Of a DNA stretch of 26,769 nucleotides, positions 1 to 4,444 are shown piece by piece (position 1 is the first letter of the stretch; each line of letters opens with the position of its first letter). The stretch covers positions 1 to 26,769 of IMG/VR virus record IMGVR_UViG_3300034063_000823; one strand, written 5' to 3'. Source of the DNA: a virus. The position numbers and the translations under genes were made by a program. The notes below the pieces were generated by a model. That model had not been told where the DNA came from and searched no databases. It worked only from the letters and a program-made list of their open reading frames with translations.

Positions 1-2
1 TG

Positions 3-101
3 GGCGATCCATTCCAGGACAACCCCATCACAGTCAGACATCGTGCCGCTTTCCTGAAGCTGGCCGATGCCATCCAGCCAAGGGAGGAGCACAATGGCTG
101 A
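3..101 (+). CDS. C-terminal end of an unidentified upstream gene (partial)
   Basis: Reading frame 3 is open from the window edge to a TGA at 99-101 and encodes 32 residues starting GDPFQDNPITVRHRAAF. It overlaps the next gene by 8 nt in the form ATGGCTGA (94-101), the same arrangement seen at other junctions of this plus-strand cluster, which is the main reason to believe the frame is real. The visible tail is hydrophilic with a short helical stretch and no recognisable motif. Function unknown; the N-terminus is outside the window. Confidence 0.5.
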   Translation, partial: GDPFQDNPITVRHRAAFLKLADAIQPREEHNG

Positions 102-390
102 AGCCGCCTTTGTCTCCTACCTGCTCGATAACCGCCACCGGATCCCCAACCGGGCGATCATCAACTGCCTAGCTCTGGCTCAACTAAACCCAACTCCCAA
201 ACGCCGAGTCACCGCTAAGGGGCTAATTCCTATTTTCCAAAGCAACACGCAAGGCGGGATTAGATTTCTCATGAATGAACTCAGGCATTTTGGCCTGGTC
301 GACTTCGATTCAGGAAGACGCGGCACCCCCGGCTACCTGATCTGGCGGGTTGGGCCAGAGGAATGCCGCGGCCAGCAAGCCAACCACTGA
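94..390 (+). CDS. Small hypothetical protein, possible winged-helix DNA-binding protein
   Basis: Encodes 98 residues. I chose ATG 94 rather than the in-frame ATG 67 because a strong ribosome-binding site (GGGAGGAG) lies 6 nt upstream and because ATG 94 overlaps the preceding stop as ATGGCTGA. The protein has an N-terminal helical half (MAEAAFVSYLLDN, then NRAIINCLALAQLN) and a C-terminal half with the pattern GGIRFLMNELRHFGLVDF followed by a basic turn and GYLIWRV. That pattern resembles a recognition helix plus beta wing, so a DNA-binding role is plausible, but this is inferred from shape only. It is the last gene before leader copy A, which begins 2 nt after its stop codon. Function otherwise unknown. 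Confidence 0.7.
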   Translation: MAEAAFVSYLLDNRHRIPNRAIINCLALAQLNPTPKRRVTAKGLIPIFQSNTQGGIRFLMNELRHFGLVDFDSGRRGTPGYLIWRVGPEECRGQQANH

Positions 391-392
391 AT

Positions 393-490
393 TGTTACAG
401 AGTGTTGCGAGCCGCGGCCAATGAGCGGGAGGCGAGTGCATGATATGTGCATCGGGAGGCAACCGCCTCCTCCGGGGCTACAGCCCCTGG
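393..490 (+). promoter_or_regulatory. Leader/promoter module, copy A
   Basis: This stretch begins with TGTTACAGAGTGTT (393-406), followed 33 nt later by CATGATA (439-445) and, after 3 nt, GCATC (449-453). The same three blocks recur at identical spacing in copy B at 2348-2408. A perfect 6-bp hairpin follows, GGAGGC (455-460), loop AACC, GCCTCC (465-470). A second stem GGGGC/GCCCC (474-487, loop TACA) is found only in this copy. The element precedes the plus-strand genes at 564 and 913. CATGAT matches four of six positions of the sigma-70 -10 consensus, but no good -35 hexamer stands at 17 bp. A phage promoter plus structured 5' leader is the most economical reading; an operator is an alternative. 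Confidence 0.55.
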
Positions 491-563
491 CCCGCGGGGA
501 GCCTGCCAAGCAGTCGGCATTCCCTGCACACCACCCCATCCCACCGCATCCCCCGCCAACGCC

Positions 564-920
564 ATGTTCTACGTTCAATACGACAAAATCGCCAGCAGCT
601 TTGATCTCTGGTGTGACTACATAGACCCCAACGCCACCAGCAGCCGGGCGGACTTCGATGCCATGAGCCACGCCGACCGCGTGGCGTTGATCATCGAGAC
701 ATTCGGCCCAGATCCGGAGCGCGTCCCCACCGTCGACGAGATCCTGGCCGACACTGCCATCGCCAACGGCTGGCACCGCTGGGCCGTAGAAGGTGGCTCC
801 ATCACCGTCACTACCACCTTAATGCGCCAGCTCCTGGAGGCTGCTTACGACGCGGCCGATTCCGACTGGGTGGCGTTGGTTGATGCTGAGCAGCCGTGGG
901 AGGGACGGGCCGATGGTTGA
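564..920 (+). CDS. Hypothetical phage protein, 118 aa
   Basis: The start ATG 564 gives a protein beginning MFYVQYDKIASSFDLWCDYI. The frame is open further upstream, but that would place the start inside the leader hairpins and add a low-complexity Gly/Pro/Ala stretch, so I reject it. No Shine-Dalgarno sequence precedes ATG 564, so initiation may rely on the leader or be leader-independent as is common in cyanobacteria. The protein is acidic and predicted mostly helical, with no catalytic or metal-binding motif that I recognise. It resembles in style the small early proteins of picocyanobacterial prophages, which is an impression, not a search result. It overlaps the next gene by 8 nt (ATGGTTGA, 913-920). 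Confidence 0.75.
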   Translation: MFYVQYDKIASSFDLWCDYIDPNATSSRADFDAMSHADRVALIIETFGPDPERVPTVDEILADTAIANGWHRWAVEGGSITVTTTLMRQLLEAAYDAADSDWVALVDAEQPWEGRADG

Positions 921-1080
921 CCCCACCCCCGACCCCTGGGAAGCCCTCAGGGAAGCCCAGCAGGCTCTGATCCGGGCGGCAGGTCACATCCGTTCTCGCG
1001 AGGGCCACAGCGCTGCGGATCGTGCAGCGGCAAACGCTGCGGATCGTGCCCGTGCTGTTCTAGTGGAGATTAATGCCTGA
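913..1080 (+). CDS. Small helical hypothetical protein, 55 aa
   Basis: Start ATG 913 overlaps the stop of the preceding gene as ATGGTTGA and follows the purine-rich GGGAGGGACGGG. The product begins MVDPTPDPWEALREAQQALI and is almost entirely predicted alpha helix, alanine- and arginine-rich. Its C-terminal half contains an 8-residue tandem repeat (AADRAAAN then AADRARAV) encoded by a 15-nt direct repeat. Such a helix could mediate oligomerisation, but nothing shows a specific function. Its stop TGA (1078-1080) lies inside ATGCCTGA, so another short frame (1073-1213) starts here but runs into the oppositely oriented lysis cassette. Confidence 0.65.
   Translation: MVDPTPDPWEALREAQQALIRAAGHIRSREGHSAADRAAANAADRARAVLVEINA
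1011..1049 (+). repeat. Direct repeat of 15 nt, two copies at 24-nt period
   Basis: CGCTGCGGATCGTGC occurs at 1011-1025 and again at 1035-1049, inside the 55-aa gene, and yields the in-frame helical repeat AADRAxxx. The period of 24 nt keeps the frame, so it looks like a recent slippage duplication. Confidence 0.8.
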
Positions 1081-1213
1081 CCCCATCAAAACCGACCACC
1101 GCGGTAGGGGAACACCTGACGCAGAGCACGCAGCCCCAGCTGGGCGAGGCTGTTGCTCCGCAGAGAACTCATGCCTACCAGCTCAGAGGCAACGAACAGG
1201 CCGAACCCAATGA
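1073..1213 (+). pseudogene. Possible truncated gene start abutting the lysis cassette
   Basis: ATG 1073 overlaps the preceding stop as ATGCCTGA, identical to the genuine junction at 3656-3663 and to the terminase junction at 26565-26572. The first residues (MPDPIKTDHRG) also resemble the MPDPTEH start of the gene at 3656. After about 10 codons the frame runs antisense through the small membrane protein gene 1086-1244, becomes Cys/Arg/Pro-rich and loses protein-like character, ending at 1213 (46 codons). I infer that this is the stub of a gene whose remainder was replaced when the minus-strand lysis cassette was placed here. Chance overlap remains possible. Confidence 0.25.
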
Positions 1214-1244
1214 GTTCCAAGTGAGTGGGGGAAAGGTTAACCAT
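1086..1244 (-). CDS. Small membrane protein of the lysis cassette (second holin or antiholin candidate)
   Basis: Encodes 52 residues from ATG 1244, chosen over GTG 1277 because an AGGAG site sits at the right distance before ATG 1244. The GTG 1277 start would overlap the peptidase stop by 4 nt and add a polar MIESHQPQEHI extension, so it remains an alternative. Residues 6-25 (PTHLELIGFGLFVASELVGM) are amphipathic to hydrophobic and could span or lie on the membrane. The rest is basic (SLRSNSLAQLGLRALRQVF), as expected for a cytosolic tail. It is the third gene of a minus-strand cassette with the holin-like protein and the C39 peptidase, which suggests a role in lysis control or membrane permeabilisation. 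The gene ends convergently with the plus-strand cluster. Confidence 0.65.
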   Translation of the reverse strand: MVNLSPTHLELIGFGLFVASELVGMSSLRSNSLAQLGLRALRQVFPYRGGRF

Positions 1245-1273
1245 GATGTGCTCCTGTGGTTGATGGGATTCTA

Positions 1274-2011
1274 TCACCCGCTGGCCAAGATAGCCCAGCC
1301 GTTGCCGGGTGCGTAGCGGTAGCTGTTTCCACTTGGTACTACTTCCCAGCGGCGAGAGAAGTTCTTGTAGCTATAGCGTAGACCCGCCCCGTAGCTGTTG
1401 ACGTATCCGCCATTGACGAGATCCATTTCCCCAAACGGGTCATTGACGATTAAGGCGGTGTCGTCATAGCCGATTGCACAGATCCAATGGCCGTCGCCAT
1501 TGAGGCTGTTTAGATTCCCCTTGTGGACACAGCCAAGTGGCACGCGCCTGCCCCGATCGATCTCAGCCCTGACGTCATCAAGCGTGCAGGTTTGATCGAA
1601 TCGAGCCTGCACGCCAAAATATGCCAGCGCCTTGAGCTGCGCTGCCGCGTCGATGGTGTCGCCGTAGCGGAGCACGCGGCCCAGGTAGGTGTCGTCGCCG
1701 TTGACCCCCTTGAGGGTGCCAGGCTTGAGGGCCTCTAGCAGCATGGCGCAGGAGCTGCTGAAGCACATCCGCATCGCATGCTTGGTGCTGGAGTCTCGCT
1801 GGGAGTAGTAGGGCCCCGGCAGGGGGTTTTGCCGTACCGGTGCGGCCGGCTCCGCGGGGCTGCCATTGTCCCGCCACATTTCAGAGAACGCTTTGCGCTG
1901 CGCCTCGCTCATCCCCTGATCCAGGGCTGTGAGTGCTGCCAGCTCGTGGGGGGTGATATGAGCCTGGCGAACAAGCCACTCGGCAGCGGCGCGGACTGAG
2001 GTGTAAGCCAT
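1274..2011 (-). CDS. C39-like cysteine peptidase, probable phage endolysin
   Basis: Encodes 245 residues from ATG 2011, with GGAGGAT just upstream; the start overlaps the holin stop as TAATG. Residues 1-55 form a helical N-terminal region (AAAEWLVRQAHITPHELAAL). From about residue 68 it matches the Peptidase_C39_2 pattern: YYSQRD (68-73), the nucleophile motif MCFSSSCAM with Cys83, the histidine motif GDGHWICAIGYDD with His165, and the Asp motif NDPFG with Asp181. Bacterial C39 domains cleave peptides, and phage relatives in a lysis slot are thought to cut cell-wall peptide cross-links. Its position between two small membrane proteins supports an endolysin role. There is no signal peptide, so release would need a holin. 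A maturation protease or tail-associated wall hydrolase is less likely. Confidence 0.8.
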   Translation of the reverse strand: MAYTSVRAAAEWLVRQAHITPHELAALTALDQGMSEAQRKAFSEMWRDNGSPAEPAAPVRQNPLPGPYYSQRDSSTKHAMRMCFSSSCAMLLEALKPGTLKGVNGDDTYLGRVLRYGDTIDAAAQLKALAYFGVQARFDQTCTLDDVRAEIDRGRRVPLGCVHKGNLNSLNGDGHWICAIGYDDTALIVNDPFGEMDLVNGGYVNSYGAGLRYSYKNFSRRWEVVPSGNSYRYAPGNGWAILASG

Positions 2012-2298
2012 TAGATCCTCCGTAGGCGTGCGGGTGAAGGACGATCGGGACCGAACTCAACTCGTGGCGAGAGCACGGCCACGATGATCGGCATCACCAG
2101 ACTCAGCACGACAGCCAGGACGACGCCCTGAGCAATCCGCTGTTCTGCAAGGCCGAGCCTACGAAGTGCTTCCCCGATGTCACCTCGATTGATCCCCATC
2201 GTCTGGTGCAAGGCGTCCAGCCTGCCGTCCATCTTGCCCTCCAATACTCCAAGCCGGTGAAGAATGTCTCCATGCGAGACCCCATGTTCCTCCGCCAC
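2011..2298 (-). CDS. Holin-like protein (XhlA-type architecture)
   Basis: Encodes 95 residues. The start is GTG 2298; no in-frame ATG precedes it. Residues 1-50 are polar with heptad spacing of hydrophobic residues (DILHRLGVLEGKMDGRLDAL), as in a short coiled coil. Residues 57-77 (GVVLAVVLSLVMPIIVAVL) are a clear membrane span, and the tail is basic (RPSPARLRRI). Coiled coil plus one C-terminal span is the layout of XhlA-type holin accessory proteins. Direct overlap with the C39 peptidase start makes lysis the natural role, namely forming or regulating the membrane lesion that lets the peptidase reach the wall. Upstream lies the divergent control region shared with leader copy B. Confidence 0.7.
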   Translation of the reverse strand: MAEEHGVSHGDILHRLGVLEGKMDGRLDALHQTMGINRGDIGEALRRLGLAEQRIAQGVVLAVVLSLVMPIIVAVLSPRVEFGPDRPSPARLRRI

Positions 2299-2347
2299 AA
2301 AAAGCCCGCTGTTGCGGCCAGTGTAGCCGCCAGCAGCGTGGTTGCAA

Positions 2348-2426
2348 TGTTACAGAGTGTTAAGGATGGCAGCCAGTAGGCGGCAGGCTGATACATGATA
2401 CCCGCATCGGAGGCCACGGCTTCCGG
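2348..2426 (+). promoter_or_regulatory. Leader/promoter module, copy B
   Basis: TGTTACAGAGTGTT (2348-2361), CATGATA (2394-2400) and GCATC (2404-2408) repeat copy A at exactly the same spacing (33 nt, then 3 nt). The intervening 32 nt agree at roughly half of positions. A hairpin follows: GGAGGC (2409-2414), loop CACG, GCTTCC (2419-2424), closed further by C2408-G2425. Compared with copy A the right arm has T instead of C, turning a G-C into a G-U pair while keeping the stem. In this copy the first block reads TGTTA-CAGAG-TGTTA, a direct repeat at 10-bp period. It lies between the divergent lysis cassette and the plus-strand operon that ends in the sigma factor, about 70 nt upstream of the first candidate ORF. 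Confidence 0.55.
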
Positions 2427-2464
2427 GCTCCATCGATTCGTTCCCGTGACCGTCCCCCCCCTAG

Positions 2465-2520
2465 GGTCATCGCCTCCCATGGACCACAACAACACCCTCC
2501 CTCTGTGGTCATCGCCTCCC
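2465..2520 (+). repeat. Pair of 14-nt direct repeats in the leader of the second plus-strand operon
   Basis: GGTCATCGCCTCCC occurs at 2465-2478, immediately before ATG 2479, and again at 2507-2520 inside the 30-codon ORF that starts there. Spacing is 42 nt. Function unknown; it could be slippage or a binding site, since the CCTCC element is complementary to a Shine-Dalgarno sequence. Confidence 0.65.
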
Positions 2521-2571
2521 CCTGCTGAGCGGGAAAGCGCCATGCGCGCCGAGCTGGAGGGGGAGCCATGA
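2479..2571 (+). CDS. Possible 30-aa leader peptide or micro-gene
   Basis: ATG 2479 opens a 30-codon frame beginning MDHNNTLPLWSSPPPAERES. Its TGA (2569-2571) overlaps the next start as ATGA, and its last codons (GAG GGG GAG) contain the Shine-Dalgarno of the next gene. That overlap matches every other junction of this operon, which supports translation. The C-terminal part (ERESAMRAELEGEP) looks like a short amphipathic helix. It is the first frame after leader copy B and has no Shine-Dalgarno of its own. It could be a coupling leader peptide or a small protein; chance is not excluded. Confidence 0.4.
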   Translation: MDHNNTLPLWSSPPPAERESAMRAELEGEP

Positions 2572-2792
2572 GCAGAACAATCAAGGTTCGCATTGCTGTC
2601 TCCGTTGACTGTAATGGCGACTGGTCAGCAGCTGGATGGAGCGGCACCAGTTCTGAAGATTTTCACAGCTATACCCTTGACGCACTAGAGCCAGGGGAAA
2701 ACCGCTACTGGCTAGAGGCAGAGCTAGGTGTTCCCGAAACCGAAACCATCAACGCCACTGCCATCCCCGCCGAACCAAAAGGGCAGCCATGA
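2568..2792 (+). CDS. Small hypothetical protein, 74 aa
   Basis: ATG 2568 follows a strong GGAGGGGGAG site. The product begins MSRTIKVRIAVSVDCNGDW and appears mostly beta-strand, with alternating hydrophobic residues (KVRIAVSV) and an acidic, Trp-rich centre. Near the C-terminus is TETINATAIPAEP. No catalytic motif is visible. It overlaps the next gene as ATGA (2789-2792). I do not recognise a named family; it is probably one of the small accessory proteins common in cyanobacterial prophages. Confidence 0.75.
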   Translation: MSRTIKVRIAVSVDCNGDWSAAGWSGTSSEDFHSYTLDALEPGENRYWLEAELGVPETETINATAIPAEPKGQP

Positions 2793-3022
2793 GCCAGCAA
2801 AATGTCCGCGTTTCCTTTGGTGCCCTCTCCCCACCGATTGACGAACAACTCAGAGAGCAAGGACTGAAACTTGACATGGACCCCTTGCAGCGTGGCTATC
2901 TACAGCGCGATGCCGATGAGGTGACCCGCCTTCGTGTCCGTTGCATCCTCACCGAAGCCGAGTCAGACAAGGCCCGCAAGCGCATTTTCCAGATCATCAA
3001 AAAACAGGCTAAACCGCTATGA
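2789..3022 (+). CDS. Small hypothetical protein, 77 aa
   Basis: Starts at ATG 2789 in an ATGA overlap with the previous gene. The protein begins MSQQNVRVSFGALSPPIDEQ; the middle is charged (LQRGYLQRDADEVTRLRVRC) and the C-terminal helix (SDKARKRIFQIIKKQAKPL) is strongly basic. The basic end could bind nucleic acid, which is inference only. Its stop forms an ATGA overlap with the next start (3019-3022), so translation is probably coupled along the operon. Confidence 0.75.
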   Translation: MSQQNVRVSFGALSPPIDEQLREQGLKLDMDPLQRGYLQRDADEVTRLRVRCILTEAESDKARKRIFQIIKKQAKPL

Positions 3023-3225
3023 CCCGCCCCCTCTCCCCCGCCGCGCAGGCGGTGCATTGCCCGGTTTGCGGTGTTGCCGCTGAACCCAAAAGATACGGGC
3101 CGTTTTTTACACCAGATCCTGTGTATCGAGTAGCCATGACATGCCCTCACCATCATTGGCGCGGACGCATGTGCGAAACCACCGCAGACGCCATCGCCGC
3201 CGGGTGGGAGGGGGCCGATGGCTGA
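3019..3225 (+). CDS. Small putative zinc-binding protein, 68 aa
   Basis: Starts in an ATGA overlap at 3019. Contains CPVC (Cys14, Cys17), then after about 24 residues TCPHHHWRGRMC (Cys42, His44-46, Cys52), a spacing compatible with a treble-clef or zinc-ribbon site. No other domain is visible in 68 residues. Such proteins in phage accessory clusters are often DNA-binding or anti-host factors, but no role can be read here. The C-terminal region DAIAAGWEGADG is acidic. The stop overlaps the next micro-gene by 8 nt (ATGGCTGA, 3218-3225). Confidence 0.75.
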   Translation: MTRPLSPAAQAVHCPVCGVAAEPKRYGPFFTPDPVYRVAMTCPHHHWRGRMCETTADAIAAGWEGADG

Positions 3226-3307
3226 TCACTCGACTTGGGCCGATGTTGCAATGCAGTTGGTCTGGCTTCTTCCTTCCTGTTTGTTTATCTGGAGAACAAT
3301 GAAATGA
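3218..3307 (+). CDS. Micro-gene: 29-aa single-span membrane peptide
   Basis: ATG 3218 overlaps the previous stop as ATGGCTGA, follows the GGGAGGGGG purine tract, and ends at TGA 3305-3307, which overlaps the next start as ATGA (3304-3307). Both edges therefore fit the operon. The peptide begins MADHSTWADVAMQLVWLLPS and ends CLFIWRTMK: a short polar head, about 17 hydrophobic residues and a basic tail, typical of a tiny inner-membrane peptide with its C-terminus inside. Function is unknown; antiholin, superinfection exclusion or membrane-protein modulation are possibilities without specific support. Confidence 0.6.
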   Translation: MADHSTWADVAMQLVWLLPSCLFIWRTMK

Positions 3308-3663
3308 GCACCGACTTCCGCGCCTTGTGCGCTGAGCTACTGCCTCCGCTGGCTGAGTACGACGCCGCCAATCCGTATCACGACCACCGCGACCTGATCG
3401 CCCGCGCCCTCGCCGCCCTGGCCAAGCCACAACCACATGCGACGGCTTCCCAACCACCTGGCTACATCGACCCAAGGCCGACGGACAAAGAGATAAACGA
3501 GATGGTTGAGGCTCAGCGGCACCTAAGCGACTTAGGCGACCTCCGAATAGGAGTTGCACCAGAAGACGTGCCAGCTCTTGTTCACGATGCCCTTGCTCGA
3601 TGGGGCCGCACTACCACACCGCCGATCGCTGCTACCAACATGGAGGAACAGTCTGATGCCTGA
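3304..3663 (+). CDS. Hypothetical phage protein with DFRALCAELL N-terminus, 119 aa
   Basis: ATG 3304 is preceded by GGAGAA and forms an ATGA overlap with the 29-aa micro-gene. The N-terminus MSTDFRALCAELLPPLAEYD, followed by DLIARALAALAKPQP, is a pattern I associate with small proteins in cyanobacterial phages and prophages. The middle is Pro-rich (QPPGYIDPRPTDKEINEM). Helical segments at both ends suggest an adaptor-like protein, but there is no known biochemical role. The stop overlaps the next start by 8 nt as ATGCCTGA (3656-3663). Confidence 0.75.
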   Translation: MSTDFRALCAELLPPLAEYDAANPYHDHRDLIARALAALAKPQPHATASQPPGYIDPRPTDKEINEMVEAQRHLSDLGDLRIGVAPEDVPALVHDALARWGRTTTPPIAATNMEEQSDA

Positions 3664-3901
3664 TCCCACCGAACACGCTTGCCTGTCCTGCAAGTTCTCC
3701 AAATGGGAGCGCACCAAGGCAGGCAGCCTTCATCCATCCGGCGAAGGACGCTGCACATGGGAGGGATGGAAACACTTCATGTTACCTAAGTGCATGCACT
3801 ACACTTATTACTATGGCTCCAGTTGTCCCCCTCGACCGAACGGAGGTTATATTAACCGCAAGGAACCTATATCCTCTTGCCCGTGCTGGGAGGAGTTCTG
3901 A
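3656..3901 (+). CDS. Cysteine-rich small protein, putative metal-binding, 81 aa
   Basis: ATG 3656 overlaps the previous stop as ATGCCTGA; the longer frame from 3554 is a shadow of the upstream gene. Seven cysteines are present (9, 12, 33, 46, 57, 75, 77), including CLSC near the N-terminus and CPCWEEF at the C-terminus. Between them is an aromatic segment (MHYTYYYGSSC). This arrangement suggests a structural zinc or iron-sulfur site. The next gene starts in a TGATG overlap at its stop. Function unknown. Confidence 0.75.
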   Translation: MPDPTEHACLSCKFSKWERTKAGSLHPSGEGRCTWEGWKHFMLPKCMHYTYYYGSSCPPRPNGGYINRKEPISSCPCWEEF

Positions 3902-4302
3902 TGCCTGATATTATTCCAACCCCCGCCCAACTGGCTGCAATTGGAGCCGGTATTCAACGAGTAGGCCGCGCCTTCGTAGAACTGGAAGCGGAAATCCGGT
4001 ACTTTATTTATCGCCATCCTGAATGGGAACGAGCCGCCGCGAACCGAGAGGCGCAGTGGCATCGCGAGCATCAGAAGGCCATCCTCCGCCAGCTGCTGAA
4101 CCGCGATACCAGCCCCAGCGGTCGCAAGCGCCGCGCACGCCGCGCCGGGGGGAGATGGATCGAGGGGGGCTCCCCGCGGATCGAGGGGGGCTGGCAGCGG
4201 ATCGAGGGGGGCTCCACCCCGTCGATGCTTCGTGACGAGGTCAACAGTCCCTGGCTTGACCCCTCAGTAGGCCAACCGTGGGAGGATCAATCCAATGACT
4301 AA
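3901..4302 (+). CDS. Basic helical protein with three IEGG heptapeptide repeats, 133 aa
   Basis: ATG 3901 follows GGGAGGAG and overlaps the previous stop (TGATG). Residues 1-75 are helical with many charged residues (RVGRAFVELEAEIRYFIYRH, then EREAQWHREH-type sequence). A very basic patch GRKRRARRAGGR precedes three tandem heptads, IEGGSPR, IEGGWQR and IEGGSTP, starting at residue 87. The tail is acidic. The basic patch could bind nucleic acid or RNA polymerase, but this is conjecture. It overlaps the next micro-gene by 8 nt (ATGACTAA, 4295-4302), two genes before the sigma factor. Confidence 0.7.
   Translation: MPDIIPTPAQLAAIGAGIQRVGRAFVELEAEIRYFIYRHPEWERAAANREAQWHREHQKAILRQLLNRDTSPSGRKRRARRAGGRWIEGGSPRIEGGWQRIEGGSTPSMLRDEVNSPWLDPSVGQPWEDQSND
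4158..4220 (+). repeat. Three tandem 21-nt repeats
   Basis: GATCGAGGGGGGCT starts at 4158, 4179 and 4200, an exact 21-nt period that keeps the frame and encodes the IEGG heptads. The runs of six G in a row are prone to slippage, so copy number or frame may vary between relatives. Confidence 0.85.
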
Positions 4303-4444
4303 ACACCACAGCCAACTTTATTACGATGCCATCCGCATCCGTCGGGCACGCCGCGCCAGGGAATGGGCAGCACTTTACATCATAACCCTTTTGCTTTCTG
4401 TTTTCCCTTATCTTGTAATGCTTCTTTTTTTGTGGACCAGATGA
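4295..4444 (+). CDS. Micro-gene: 49-aa single-span membrane protein preceding the sigma factor
   Basis: ATG 4295 overlaps the previous stop as ATGACTAA and follows GGGAGGATC. Its TGA (4442-4444) overlaps the sigma-factor start as ATGA. The first 24 residues are polar and very basic (DAIRIRRARRAREW). Residues 27-47 (LYIITLLLSVFPYLVMLLFL) are an unmistakable membrane span, so the topology is probably N-terminus inside. Direct overlap with the sigma gene couples their translation. A membrane-bound partner or anti-sigma role is conceivable from context alone, with no sequence evidence. Confidence 0.65.
   Translation: MTKHHSQLYYDAIRIRRARRAREWAALYIITLLLSVFPYLVMLLFLWTR

Noticed and set aside
447-563. 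N-terminal extension of the 118-aa gene from GTG 447
   Set aside because: It would begin within the conserved hairpin and add a Gly/Ala/Pro stretch unlike the rest of the protein.
421-624. Plus-strand frame of 67 codons starting inside leader copy A
   Set aside because: It translates to a Pro/Arg-rich low-complexity peptide, overlaps both hairpins, and the corresponding start codon is absent from copy B.
333-776. Minus-strand frame of 147 codons
   Set aside because: Antisense shadow of the 94-390 and 564-920 genes and of the leader; Gly/Val/Arg-biased composition.
2103-2543. Minus-strand frame with a hydrophobic stretch (LCNIATTLLAATLAATAGFLW) just upstream of the holin, which would join the holin by a -1 shift at a T5 run
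   Set aside because: The run CTTTTTG is not a canonical slippery heptamer, the frame overlaps leader copy B antisense and the rest is Gly/Arg low complexity. A two-span holin made this way is possible but unsupported.
4363-4440. Longer N-terminus of the sigma factor
   Set aside because: The added residues are the out-of-frame reading of the membrane micro-gene; the ATGA overlap supports ATG 4441.
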